This document shows, piece after piece, positions 46,818-55,881 of a DNA stretch of 64,000 nucleotides. The stretch is from Erysipelotrichaceae bacterium (lineage in GTDB: Bacteria; Bacillota_I; Bacilli_A; Erysipelotrichales; Coprobacillaceae). Both the position numbers and the translations under genes were made by a program. The notes under the pieces were generated by a model. It did not search any database. It saw only the letters and a program-made list of their open reading frames with translations, and had not been told where the DNA came from. The stretch lies in the NCBI GenBank assembly GCA_018365815.1, contig JAGZJH010000010.1, positions 1 to 64,000 on the forward strand, given 5' to 3'. Within the stretch, counting starts at the first letter, position 1. The number at the start of each line of letters is the position of its first letter.

Positions 46818-47254
46818 TTAATGCCGACTTCGCTTGACTTTAGCCTTGTATTTTGCTACTTGTAATAATACCACGCACTAACTAAAATCCAAACAATTGA
46901 ACACAATAGCATTACAATAAAGCCATTTTGAAGATATGTCATGATAATATCATAAAAATACTTTGGCGTTAAAGCAATTCGTTCACAAGACAAATTAGCG
47001 TAATGGTCACCATATTTAGGAAATTCAATCTCACTACTTGAAATTGTTCCACTTAAAGCACTAGACTGTTTATACACATTGCTATTATTATCTTGAAAGT
47101 TAGAAACATGATCTGCAATTACCATATTTGCCACTGATACTCCTATATTAATAAGTGGTGCGAATAAAAAATATACAATTGCAAAGCCTAAAATGGTAAA
47201 AATTAAAGGCATATAAACATATGCCCCAATTTTTCTTAACTTTTTAATATTCAC
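46818..47254 (-). pseudogene. Sortase remnant with the catalytic core deleted
   Basis: The open part (47254 to 46856) encodes an N-terminal membrane anchor (~11-35) and a segment FPKYGDHYANLSCERIAL that matches the start of the sortase domain (FP.YG.HYA..S...I.L). It then passes directly into a C-terminal membrane helix (GFIVMLLCSIVWILVSAWYYYK). The sortase body with catalytic His, Cys and Arg is absent. After a one-base shift the frame would continue as AKYKAKVKRSRH, a basic tail, to a stop at 46818. Start is GTG with a poor SD. It lies 3 nt after the small surface-type protein gene. Confidence 0.65.
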
Positions 47255-47257
47255 AAA

Positions 47258-47524
47258 TTAAGCAAATAGTTTTTTCTTAGAAGCTACCGCACCACATACA
47301 GCAACAACAGCAACTAAACCAACTAAAGTAGCAATAGCTGAATCAACCGCGAAACCAGTTTGGTTAGTTACAGAAGAACCTACTTTAACTTCACCGATCA
47401 CATTACCAGAAGCATCAACTGCTTTAATTGAACCATCAGCAGAAACTGAAATAGTCACACCAATTGCAGAAGCTACAGTTGTACTTAACGCCACTACTAA
47501 TAAAAACGATAATATTTTTTTCAT
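47258..47524 (-). CDS. Tiny surface-type protein with a sortase-like sorting signal
   Basis: An 88-residue protein: signal peptide (1-20, LLVVALSTTVASA), a ~33-residue soluble part (VDASGNVIGEVKVG), then NQTG (54-57) followed by a hydrophobic helix and the basic end KKKLFA. That is the order of a cell-wall sorting signal with NQTG in the place of LPxTG. It directly precedes a sortase remnant. No SD is seen before the ATG at 47524, and the transposase remnant begins only ~17 nt upstream, so the original promoter/leader seems lost. It may be silent. Confidence 0.6.
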   Translation of the reverse strand: MKKILSFLLVVALSTTVASAIGVTISVSADGSIKAVDASGNVIGEVKVGSSVTNQTGFAVDSAIATLVGLVAVVAVCGAVASKKKLFA

Positions 47525-47540
47525 GGTTATTATAGTGTTT

Positions 47541-48279
47541 TTTATCAAATTCTAACCAATTACGGCATTCCTGCTATGTTTTATACCGATAGACGTACTA
47601 TCTTTGAATATAAAAGAAAAAACAACGCTTTTGATGACGAGGATACTTTTACTCAATTCTCCTATGCTTGTCATAACCTTGGCGTTGATATAAAAACAAC
47701 GAGCATCGCCCAAGCCAAAGGTGGAATCGAAAGAATGAACCAAACATTCCAATCTCGATTACCTATTGAACTTAGACGTGTAGACGTGCTCGCATCACAG
47801 ATATAGAGTCGGCTAATCAATTTTTAAAATCCTACCTAAAAAAATTCAATAGTCAATTCGCTCTACATCTCAATACTACCAAATCAGTATTTGAAACGCA
47901 ACCCTCCCTTGAAAAAATCAATCATACTTTAGCTGTTCTTTCACCTAGAAAAATAGATGCAGGACATAATATTAGATTTAAGAATAAAATATATTTACCA
48001 GTTACTGACAAAGGGGTTAAGGTTTATCTAAAAAAAGGAACAACTGCCATGATAATTGAATCTTTTGATGGAAACTTATATGCCAATATTCTTGATCAAA
48101 TCCTTATCATGCAAGAAGTTCCGGAACACGAAATATATTCAAAAGAATTTGATGAAATTAAAATAGAAAAGAAAACTAGGAAATATTACATTCCTCCAAT
48201 GGAACATCCTTGGAAACATGCTTCTTATTTAAATTTTTTAAATAAACAAAAGCACCGTATGAATGGTGCTTTTGTTTAA
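47541..48279 (+). pseudogene. 3' half of a transposase (ISNCY-like), frameshifted
   Basis: Translation from 47541 gives the catalytic-core end of a DDE transposase: QILTNYGIPAMFYTDRRTI, FTQFSYACHNLGVDIKTTS, AQAKGGIERMNQTFQSRLP. An exact 8-bp tandem duplication (TAGACGTG twice, 47773-47788) then shifts the frame. The other frame continues ARITDIESANQFLKSYL through SFDGNLYANILDQ and YIPPMEHPWKHASYL to the stop at 48279. The 5' half is missing. The sequence resembles ISNCY-family transposases with integrase core. Not functional. Confidence 0.85.
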
Positions 48280-48313
48280 CTTTTTTTGGGACATTTTCAA
48301 TTTTGCTTGACAT
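48244..48313 (+). mobile_element. Right end of the insertion sequence remnant
   Basis: A strong hairpin AAACAAAAGCACC / GGTGCTTTTGTTT (48244-48278) overlaps the transposase end and can terminate in both directions. It is followed by GGGACATTTTCAATTTTGC and TTGACATC, a candidate terminal end of the element. A matching left end is not present. Confidence 0.45.
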
Positions 48314-48323
48314 CTGTATATGA

Positions 48324-49178
48324 TTATTTTACTAAATCTTTATAAAAAACTGCAACTGCTAATTGTACTTTAACTTTATAAAACATCACTGCAATTGTCG
48401 TTGAAGCTAAGGCTAAAATAAATCTTAAAATACAATCAATTAACGTTCCATATGTTGGAACTAATTGCATTAACTCAGTAAAACCATTTTGTAAAGCTGC
48501 AGATGCAATCATATTAATAATAGTAGCCCCTAAAAACGGCCATAAATAAGCAAATAATAAACGAATATATTTAATCGTATTTCCTTTTAGTGCTTTCCAT
48601 GAAGCACTTAATGACTCAAATAAAGAATATTCTTTATCAACTGCAAAATAATAAGTTAAAGCAAATTTAATTTCCAAAAACAATCCCACAACTGATGCTA
48701 ACACTACACCACCTAACATCCCTACAGGAACCAGCCAGATAATTTGACCTGTTTCATTTCTACCCATGACAAAATTTGTTCCACCAGTAATCACTGTTTG
48801 AAGACACAATTTAACATCTTCTATACTGGCATTTACTAAAAACATTGCCCCACCTATAATCAATGCTTGAATTAAAATAACAACTAAAGTTTTTCCAACA
48901 AAGACTGAAAAAGCACTTGGATACTCTTTTAATCCCATTAAAACATATTTTTTTGTATCTACTTCTTTAGCTTTACGATCAATTGCTTTAAATAAAGCTC
49001 TGACTTGCCCTAATTCAAGTGGTAAAATTAAAATTGAAAGCACTAAAAACGGCACATAATAAGAAAATTGAGATACAGTCCCTATAATTGTTCCAATAAT
49101 GATAAAAATGGTTGCAATAAATTGTGAACTTTTTGTATATAAAAAGTTACTCTGTTCTTTAATTTCTTTAACACTCAC
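48324..49178 (-). CDS. DUF975-type integral membrane protein
   Basis: A 284-residue protein with about six hydrophobic helices and a conserved-looking EIKFALTYYFAVDKEYSLFESLSASWKALKGN segment (read in parts), as in DUF975 membrane proteins of unknown function. The start has GGAGGGAATTAG upstream. It is the first intact gene right of the insertion remnant and is divergent from the second degV. Confidence 0.65.
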   Translation of the reverse strand: MSVKEIKEQSNFLYTKSSQFIATIFIIIGTIIGTVSQFSYYVPFLVLSILILPLELGQVRALFKAIDRKAKEVDTKKYVLMGLKEYPSAFSVFVGKTLVVILIQALIIGGAMFLVNASIEDVKLCLQTVITGGTNFVMGRNETGQIIWLVPVGMLGGVVLASVVGLFLEIKFALTYYFAVDKEYSLFESLSASWKALKGNTIKYIRLLFAYLWPFLGATIINMIASAALQNGFTELMQLVPTYGTLIDCILRFILALASTTIAVMFYKVKVQLAVAVFYKDLVK

Positions 49179-49259
49179 TCTAATTCCCTCCTATAATTTG
49201 TTTTATTATAACACAGATTTTAAAAAAATGTTATTTTTAATGTAATCTCTACTTATTTG

Positions 49260-49288
49260 TTGTGTATTTAATCAAAATTTGGTATTAT
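49260..49288 (+). promoter_or_regulatory. Promoter of the second degV gene
   Basis: -35 TTGTGT (49260-49265), 17-nt spacer, -10 TATTAT (49283-49288), then AGGAGG before the ATG at 49312. Confidence 0.6.
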
Positions 49289-49311
49289 TATTAAGTTAGG
49301 AGGTTACTTCT

Positions 49312-50178
49312 ATGAAAAAAATTGCAATAATTACAGATAGTAATGCTGGTATAAGTCAAGAAGAAGCAAAGAAACTTGGTATCACTGTTTTGCCAATGCC
49401 TTTTACAATTAACCAACAAGAATATTTTGAAGACATAAACTTATCACAAAGTGATTTTTTTAAAATGCTTGAAGATGGTGCAACAGTGTTTACCTCTCAA
49501 CCATCTGCTGGCACAATTACCAAACTATGGGATCATTTATTAGAAACACATGATGAAATTCTTCATATTCCAATGTCTAGCGGATTAAGTGGTTCGTGTC
49601 AAACTGCATTGTTACTTGCTAATGAATATAATGGTAAAATAGAAGTGGTTGATAATCAGCGTATTTCAATTACTTTAAAACATGATATATTAACAGCACT
49701 TAGATTAGTTGAGGATGGCAAATCAGCAAAAGAAATTAAAAAAGTTCTAGAAGAAAATAAATTTAAATCATCAATCTATATTACTGTTCCAACTTTAGAA
49801 TATTTAAAACGTGGCGGACGTGTAACAAAAACAGCAGCTGCTTTAGGTGGACTATTAAAAATCAAACCTATTTTAACTATTCAAGGTGAAAAACTTGATG
49901 CTTTTGAAAAAACACGTACAATGGCAAAAGCCTATAAAATAATGGCAACTGCACTTGTTAAAGATGTAGAAGAAAGAATAGATCCTATTCATTCAGGTGC
50001 AAAATGTAGTATTTATGTGGCATATTCTAAAGATGAGACAATTGGACTTGAGATGATTGAATATTTGAAAAAATATTTTCCAAATCATACGATTGAAATG
50101 GCACCATTATCTTTATCAATTGCTTGTCATACAGGACCTAATGCAATTGGCATTGGGGCTTGTTTAAACATAGACTAG
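49312..50178 (+). CDS. degV: DegV family fatty-acid-binding protein (second copy)
   Basis: A 288-residue DegV/FakB-type protein that likely presents a fatty acid to a FakA kinase. Seen: ITDSNAGIS, TSQPSAGTITKLW, PMSSGLSGSCQTA, VDNQRISITLKHD, YLKRGGRVTKTAA and the C-terminal ACHTGPNAIGIGACL. It shares the framework of the protein at 21138-22010 but differs throughout, so the two may prefer different fatty acids, as multiple FakB proteins do in other Firmicutes. Single gene with its own promoter and terminator. Confidence 0.92.
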   Translation: MKKIAIITDSNAGISQEEAKKLGITVLPMPFTINQQEYFEDINLSQSDFFKMLEDGATVFTSQPSAGTITKLWDHLLETHDEILHIPMSSGLSGSCQTALLLANEYNGKIEVVDNQRISITLKHDILTALRLVEDGKSAKEIKKVLEENKFKSSIYITVPTLEYLKRGGRVTKTAAALGGLLKIKPILTIQGEKLDAFEKTRTMAKAYKIMATALVKDVEERIDPIHSGAKCSIYVAYSKDETIGLEMIEYLKKYFPNHTIEMAPLSLSIACHTGPNAIGIGACLNID

Positions 50179-50204
50179 AGCGCTACTCTAGTTTTTTATT
50201 TATT
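50174..50204 (+). terminator. Terminator after the second degV
   Basis: ACTAGAG-CGCTA-CTCTAGT hairpin overlapping the stop codon and followed by T6. Confidence 0.85.
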
Positions 50205-50274
50205 TTTTATAAAATAAAACTAAATTTGTGCTATACTAACAATAGATTAAAAAATGCAAAAAAGAGGTGAAAGT

Positions 50275-52029
50275 ATGCCAACTAGAAAAGTTGTCGAAAA
50301 CAAAAATAATAAACAAAGAACAAACAAAAATAAGCCACGCCAATTAATGAATACAAAAAAAGAAGAATTTAATGGCGAAACAAAAGTCTATGCTTTAGGT
50401 GGACTAGGCGAAGTCGGTAAAAATATGTACTGTGTTGAACACAATGATGAAATTGTTATAATAGATGCAGGAGTTAAATTTGCTGAAGAAGGCTTACCAG
50501 GAATTGATTATATTATCCCTGATTATAGTTACTTAACAAAAAATCAAAAGAAAATTAAAGCATTATTAATCACCCATGGTCATGAAGATCATATCGGTGG
50601 AATTCCTTTCCTACTACAAGTTGTGACAGTACCATTTATCTATGCCACTCCATTAGCAAGTGCTTTAATTCGTCGAAAACTAGAGGAAAGAAAACTAACA
50701 AATGCTACTAAAATTGTTCAAATCAATGATTCATCACGCGTGGAAACAAAACATTTTAATATTGGTTTTTTCAAAACTAATCACTCAATTCCCGAATCAG
50801 TTGGAATTATTATCAATTCTCCAAACGGGCGTATCGTTTCAACCGGAGATTTTAAATTTGATTTAACGCCGGTAGGTGAACCGGCAGATTTTCAAAAAAT
50901 GTCATTTATGGGAACCACTGGTGTAACTTTGCTTTTAAGCGATTCCACTAATGCGGAAGTTCCTACTTTCTCATTAAGTGAAAAAGTTATTGCCAATTCA
51001 ATTCAAAATGAATTTAGAAAAACTGAAGGACGTATTATTGTAGCGACATTTGCATCAAATGTCGACCGCGTACAACAAATTGTACAAGCCGCAGTTAAAT
51101 TTGACCGAAGAATTTTAGTTTTCGGTCGTTCAATGGAAAATGTTATTCAAACATCGCGTAAATTAGGACATATTAAATGCCCAGATAAGTATTTCATTAA
51201 AAATGAGGAAGCAAAAAGATTAAGTGATGATAAATTATTAATTTTATGTACTGGTAGTCAAGGTGAACCACTAGCCGCTTTATCACGTATTGCAGCTGGA
51301 ACACATAAATATATTAAAATTAAACCAACTGATACAGTGATCTTTTCATCAAGTCCAATTCCTGGAAATGCTGCAAGTATCAATCGTGTCGTTAATAAAT
51401 TATTTAGACTAGGGGCAAGAGTATTAACTCACTCTGCTTTAAATAGTTTGCATACTTCTGGACATGCCAGTCAGGAAGAACAAAAATTAATGTTACTTTT
51501 AACAAGTCCTAAATATTTCTTTCCAGTACATGGTGAATATCGTATGCTTAAAATTCATAGTGAACTTGCCCATGATGTAGGAATGCCTAAAGAAAACACC
51601 TTTGTTCTTTCAAATGGAGATGTTATTTTATTAAAAGATGGTGAAGCAAGAGTAGGAAATCGTATTCATGCTGATGATATTTACGTTGATGGAAATGACA
51701 TTACTGGATTATCTACGGCAGTTTTACGTGATCGTCAAATTTTATCAGAAGATGGAATGGTTTCAATTATGATTAGTATGGACTCTCACGCAGGTAAACT
51801 ATTATCTAAACCTGTTATTGTTTCAAGAGGATTTGTTTATATGAAAGATAGTTATCATCTTATTCGTGAAGCAGAACGTTTAGTTCAAGAAGCCTTAACA
51901 AAATTATTAATGAACAAAACTACATTTGGCGAAATTAAAAACACAATTCGTGATACGTTAAGTCCTTATTTTTATCGTAAGACAAAACGAAATCCAATGA
52001 TCATCCCTGTAATCATGAATAAAAAATAA
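50275..52029 (+). CDS. rnjA: Ribonuclease J
   Basis: A 584-residue exo/endoribonuclease of the beta-CASP metallo-beta-lactamase family, central to mRNA decay and rRNA maturation. Seen: ALGGLGEVGKNMY, the THGHEDHIGGIP metal motif, STGDFKFDLTPVG, SDSTNAE, the CTGSQGEP beta-CASP motif and VHGEYRML. The N-terminal ~30 residues are basic and Asn/Lys-rich. The ATG at 50275 has AGAGGTGAAAG upstream; an extended -10 (TGCTATACT, 50230-50237) lies ahead. Its stop overlaps the next start. Confidence 0.95.
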   Translation: MPTRKVVENKNNKQRTNKNKPRQLMNTKKEEFNGETKVYALGGLGEVGKNMYCVEHNDEIVIIDAGVKFAEEGLPGIDYIIPDYSYLTKNQKKIKALLITHGHEDHIGGIPFLLQVVTVPFIYATPLASALIRRKLEERKLTNATKIVQINDSSRVETKHFNIGFFKTNHSIPESVGIIINSPNGRIVSTGDFKFDLTPVGEPADFQKMSFMGTTGVTLLLSDSTNAEVPTFSLSEKVIANSIQNEFRKTEGRIIVATFASNVDRVQQIVQAAVKFDRRILVFGRSMENVIQTSRKLGHIKCPDKYFIKNEEAKRLSDDKLLILCTGSQGEPLAALSRIAAGTHKYIKIKPTDTVIFSSSPIPGNAASINRVVNKLFRLGARVLTHSALNSLHTSGHASQEEQKLMLLLTSPKYFFPVHGEYRMLKIHSELAHDVGMPKENTFVLSNGDVILLKDGEARVGNRIHADDIYVDGNDITGLSTAVLRDRQILSEDGMVSIMISMDSHAGKLLSKPVIVSRGFVYMKDSYHLIREAERLVQEALTKLLMNKTTFGEIKNTIRDTLSPYFYRKTKRNPMIIPVIMNKK

Positions 52030-52838
52030 TGAAAAAACTTAAATTAATTTTAATAGTATTAATTATAGGCGTAATCATCACTTGCGCCTATATTGCTTTT
52101 TTCATTTCACCACAGGGATTAAAAGTAAAGCAATATCAATTATCAAGTACACGTATCACAGAAGAATTTAACGATTTTAAAATAGGATATTTCTCTGATC
52201 TAGATTTAAAAGACCAAAATGACCTTACTCGTTTAGAAAAAATAATTAATAAAATTAATAGTGAACAATACGATTTAATTCTTTTTGGTGGTGATATCTA
52301 TGATGGTGATTTCTTCGAAAACACTCAAGTGACTTCATTATTAAAAAAAATTGAAGTATCACATGGTAAATTTGCTGTATTGGGAGAAAAAGACTATACC
52401 AACGCCAATGAAGCAACTACCATTCTTGAACATGGAGGATTTGAGGTATTATCAAATGAATCTCGCCCAATTTACTACAACAACAGTGCAATTTTACTTA
52501 TAGGATTAGAAAACACCGGTGATTTAAATACTTTAATCAACGATAGCAATAGTGGTTATTATAAAGTTGTCTTAGTCCATCAACCTGATTATTTCACAAA
52601 TTCAATTGCACATAACATTGATTTACAACTCTCAGGACATTCACACGGTGGTTATATTTATCTTCCTTTTTTAGGTGTATTCAACAAAATAGAAGGGGCT
52701 ATAACTTATAATCACGGACAATATCAAGAAAATAATTCTCAATTAATTGTATCTAATGGTATTGGAATGGAAAATGGCAAAACAATCCGTTTATTCTGTA
52801 CACCAGATATTATTAGTATTAACTTAACGCAAGAATAA
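52029..52838 (+). CDS. Membrane-anchored metallophosphoesterase with altered metal motifs
   Basis: A 269-residue protein: N-terminal helix (~5-27) and a calcineurin-like phosphoesterase domain. Intact are GGDIYDGD (87-94), the His in VLVHQPD (H184) and GHSH (203-206). Changed are the first motif, which reads SDLD (D57, D59) where DxH is usual, and GNH[DE], which reads GEKD (119-122). Some metal ligands are therefore altered, and activity may be lost or changed. It overlaps the rnjA stop by 1 nt, so it is made with RNase J. Relatives remove phosphate from lipids such as UDP-sugars or cell-wall precursors. Confidence 0.75.
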   Translation: MKKLKLILIVLIIGVIITCAYIAFFISPQGLKVKQYQLSSTRITEEFNDFKIGYFSDLDLKDQNDLTRLEKIINKINSEQYDLILFGGDIYDGDFFENTQVTSLLKKIEVSHGKFAVLGEKDYTNANEATTILEHGGFEVLSNESRPIYYNNSAILLIGLENTGDLNTLINDSNSGYYKVVLVHQPDYFTNSIAHNIDLQLSGHSHGGYIYLPFLGVFNKIEGAITYNHGQYQENNSQLIVSNGIGMENGKTIRLFCTPDIISINLTQE

Positions 52839-52908
52839 AAACAAGTGTAAAATTGAAATGAACTTATAGATATCTTAAAGTTTCACTTCACCACACTTGT
52901 TTTTTTAT
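52838..52908. terminator. Bidirectional terminator between convergent genes
   Basis: AAAACAAGTGT pairs with ACACTTGTTTT, with inner pairing AATTGAAATGAA / TTTCACTTC; T7 follows on the plus strand. Confidence 0.75.
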
Positions 52909-54251
52909 ACAGTTTTACGAATTTGTTGACGTGCAATTAAATAACTAATAATAAGTGCTGATAATGTAATTCCCCAACTCACAGGATAAACTAAATAAAG
53001 TGTTGAGATAGTTGGAATGGCTTTAAAAATAGTAGCAACCCATATTAAACGTAATATACAAGCACCAGATAAAGAAATAATAGTTGGTAAAACAGAATAA
53101 CCAATGCCTCTTAATCCCCCCACCATAACGTCCATACCACCATTTAAAAATTGAAATTTAAATAAATAATTCATACGTACTAATCCTGCTTGAATCACTA
53201 ATGGATCATTGGTATATAAACCTAATAATGGTTTTCCTAAAAAAATAAAGATAAAACCGATCAATGTTCCAATACTTGCAGCAAATCCACCACTAATCAT
53301 TAAAGCACGATCACAACGATGATATTGCTTAGCCCCGTAATTTTGCGAACTAAAGGTTACTGCTGATTGATGAAAAGAATTCATTGTTACATAAATAAAT
53401 CCTTCTACATTTGCAGCTGCAGAATTACCGGCGACAACAATTGAACCAAAACTGTTAATTGATGATTGAATAACAACATTGGATAACGAAAACACACAAC
53501 CTTGTAATCCTGCCGGAAGTCCAACCTTTGCAATTTCAATAAGTGATCTTCTATCAATAGCAAGTTTACTAAATTCTAATTTTAGCGGTCCACTTTCATG
53601 CATTAAACTTCTAACGACTAATAATGAAGATATTATTTCTGAAATGACAGTCGCAATAGCAACACCATCAACTGACATATTAAAAATAATAACGAATACA
53701 AGATTTAATCCCACATTGACAATTCCTGCCACAGTCAAATAATATAATGGCCGTTTAGTATCTCCAACTGACCTTAAAATAGCAGCACCAAAATTATACA
53801 ACATTAAAAATGGCATTCCGATAAAATATATTTTTAAATATAATGCTGATAATCCAATGACATCATCTGGCGTTCCCATAAGATGTAACATAGCTGGTGC
53901 TAAAAAGAAACCAACAAACGCTAGAAAAACCCCACAAATAACACTTAGTAAAATTGCAGTATGAACCGCTTTGTTAATTTGAATTTCATTTCCTTGTCCA
54001 CGAAATCTAGCAACAATAACATTTGCACCAATTGAAAGTCCCATAAATACGTTTACAATTAAATTAATTAATGCTCCATTAGAACCTACTGCAGCTAAAG
54101 CTTGACTCCCGGCAAACTGTCCAACAACAATCGTATCTGCTGCATTAAACAATAATTGTAAAATACTAGATAATGCTAATGGAAAAGCAAATAGTAAAAT
54201 TTTAAATATCATAGGACCATGAAGCATATCTATATTTCTACTTTTCTTCAT
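52905..54251 (-). CDS. MATE family efflux transporter (second copy)
   Basis: A 448-residue MATE pump with about 12 helices, N-terminal GPMIFKILLFAFPLALSSILQ and central SQNYGAKQYHRCDRA. The start at 54251 is set by AAGGGGG about 6 nt upstream; the longer reading to 54305 has no SD. It is a single gene convergent with the rnjA pair. Function as a cation-coupled drug exporter is inferred from the family. Confidence 0.88.
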   Translation of the reverse strand: MKKSRNIDMLHGPMIFKILLFAFPLALSSILQLLFNAADTIVVGQFAGSQALAAVGSNGALINLIVNVFMGLSIGANVIVARFRGQGNEIQINKAVHTAILLSVICGVFLAFVGFFLAPAMLHLMGTPDDVIGLSALYLKIYFIGMPFLMLYNFGAAILRSVGDTKRPLYYLTVAGIVNVGLNLVFVIIFNMSVDGVAIATVISEIISSLLVVRSLMHESGPLKLEFSKLAIDRRSLIEIAKVGLPAGLQGCVFSLSNVVIQSSINSFGSIVVAGNSAAANVEGFIYVTMNSFHQSAVTFSSQNYGAKQYHRCDRALMISGGFAASIGTLIGFIFIFLGKPLLGLYTNDPLVIQAGLVRMNYLFKFQFLNGGMDVMVGGLRGIGYSVLPTIISLSGACILRLIWVATIFKAIPTISTLYLVYPVSWGITLSALIISYLIARQQIRKTV

Positions 54252-54799
54252 CAAATACCCCCTTTTGATATAAATTTTATCCTCACTTATCACAAAAATC
54301 AACATAATTTCACATCATACTAAAAGAATTGATTACTCATATAACACTAATAAAAAATTAGGTCTTATAAAATACCATAATTATATCTATTTATCACATT
54401 ATAAAGTGAAAACAATAAATTTCTATAATCAAAGTAATTATTCAAAATCTATATCATATGTTAATCGAATATAAAATAATTACTCAATTCTAATTAATCA
54501 CATCATTTAAAATTACAAAATTGCTAAATTCATCATTAATGATACAAGCATAAAAATATAAATTCATTATCACTGCACTTAATTAAACAACTTAAAAGAG
54601 AAATTTTATACAAAATAATTTCGTAATGAATGATATTTATTATCATATAATATAAAAAGAAGTTTCAAAAAAGAGTTTAAAACTTTATCAAATGAAGTAA
54701 TTTTAAACTCTATGTTAATCTCTTAAATTTTATATCGTTAAGATATTCTTTAAAACACAAGATGATTTAAAATATCAAAAACAATTATCAAATAAAAAC
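54252..54799. other. Long AT-rich intergenic region
   Basis: About 550 bp with no coding frame. Besides the terminator at 54667-54713, I see only A/T-rich sequence; promoters of the MATE gene presumably lie at the left, but no clear hexamer pair stands out. Confidence 0.6.
54667..54713 (-). terminator. Terminator of the pfl operon
   Basis: AGAGTTTAAAA pairs with TTTTAAACTCT across a ~15-nt loop. T6 follows on the minus strand, about 90 nt after the pflA stop. Confidence 0.7.
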
Positions 54800-55567
54800 C
54801 TAACTTAATTGACTTTCTTCTTTAAGTTCTTTTCGTCTTTGTTTAATTCCTTTTAAAACAACCTTTCTTGCTTCAATTGCCTCACTTTTTTCTAAAGCAG
54901 GTATCCCTTTTAAAGGGTAATCCATTTTTAGTTGTTCATATTTAACAACCCCCATTGTATGGTATGGTAAAATATCTAAAGCTTTAATATTTTTAAACTC
55001 TCCTAAGAAATAACCAAGTTCATATAAATATTGATCATTTTGTGTAATTGTTGGAACAACTACATGTCTAATCCATACGTTCTTATTAATCTCATCTAAA
55101 TATCTTACATAATCTAAAATTTTATCATTTTTTTGCATAGTTAATTTAATATGCTCTTGAGGATCAATGTGTTTAATATCCAACATAACTAAATCAGTGA
55201 CTACCATTAATTCATTCATTTTCAACAAATTCTTTTCATCACGGCTAAACGTAATACCAGAGGTATCTAAACAAGTATGAATACCTCTTTTTTTAGCCTC
55301 TCTAAACAATTCAGTAACAAATTCCATTTGTAATAGAGGTTCTCCACCGGTAACAGTAATCCCCCCATCTTTATAAAATGCTTTATTTTTTTCATATTCA
55401 TCGATAATATAATCTACTGAATACCTTTTTCCTGTATTGAGTTGCCAAGTATCAGGATTGTGGCAGTATAAACATCGCATTGGGCAACCTTGTACAAATA
55501 CTACATATCTTACTCCCGGTCCATCTACTGTTCCAAAAGACTCTAAAGAATGTATATATCCTTCCAT
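54800..55567 (-). CDS. pflA: Pyruvate formate-lyase activating enzyme
   Basis: A 255-residue radical-SAM enzyme that abstracts hydrogen from the PFL glycine. Seen: the [4Fe-4S] motif CPMRCLYCHNPDTW (C-x3-C-x2-C), TVTGGEPLLQ, LDTSGITF, DIKHIDPQEH and IRHVVVPTIT. The ATG at 55567 is about 9 nt from AAGGAG. Last gene of the pfl operon; a hairpin between it and the radical-subunit gene may lower its expression. Confidence 0.95.
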   Translation of the reverse strand: MEGYIHSLESFGTVDGPGVRYVVFVQGCPMRCLYCHNPDTWQLNTGKRYSVDYIIDEYEKNKAFYKDGGITVTGGEPLLQMEFVTELFREAKKRGIHTCLDTSGITFSRDEKNLLKMNELMVVTDLVMLDIKHIDPQEHIKLTMQKNDKILDYVRYLDEINKNVWIRHVVVPTITQNDQYLYELGYFLGEFKNIKALDILPYHTMGVVKYEQLKMDYPLKGIPALEKSEAIEARKVVLKGIKQRRKELKEESQLS

Positions 55568-55587
55568 TTTAAACATCTCCTTTCATA

Positions 55588-55620
55588 AAAAAAGAAGCTA
55601 CTAGGCTTCTTTTTTTTATT
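55588..55620 (-). terminator. Hairpin terminator between the radical subunit gene and pflA
   Basis: AAAGAAGC-TACTAG-GCTTCTTT hairpin with long A- and T-runs, overlapping the stop codon of the 79-residue gene. Read-through would give a lower level of PflA than of the radical subunit. Confidence 0.7.
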
Positions 55621-55858
55621 ACATACCACTATGGAATGTACGGCTAATCACATCATCTTGTTGTTCTTTTGTTAACTTAACAAAATTAACTGCATATCCT
55701 GATACACGAATAGTTAATTGTGGATATTTTTCAGGATGTTTTTGAGCATCTAATAAAGTTTCTTTATTAAATACATTAACATTTAAATGATGTCCACCTT
55801 TTTCAGCATAACCATCTAATAATGATACTAGGTTATCTACTTGTGCTTGATTTGTCAT
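55619..55858 (-). CDS. grcA: Glycyl-radical C-terminal subunit of a split pyruvate formate-lyase (GrcA-like)
   Basis: A 79-residue protein that is the C-terminal segment of PFL: GGHHLNVNVFNKETLLDA, PEKYPQL, and the glycyl-radical motif RVSGYAV with Gly54, then LTKEQQDDVISRTF. E. coli YfiD/GrcA is a spare version of this segment, used after oxygen damage. Here the main chain (56096-58144) has no such segment, so this protein must supply the radical in normal catalysis. It has a strong SD (AAGGAGG) and its own ATG and lies 23 nt after the 66-residue gene. Confidence 0.92.
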   Translation of the reverse strand: MTNQAQVDNLVSLLDGYAEKGGHHLNVNVFNKETLLDAQKHPEKYPQLTIRVSGYAVNFVKLTKEQQDDVISRTFHSGM

Positions 55859-55881
55859 ATTAAATTCCTCCTTGAATTCTA

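Noticed and set aside
47552..47752. Minus-strand 66-residue open frame
   Set aside because: It is the reverse of the transposase remnant, which shows clear homology on the plus strand.
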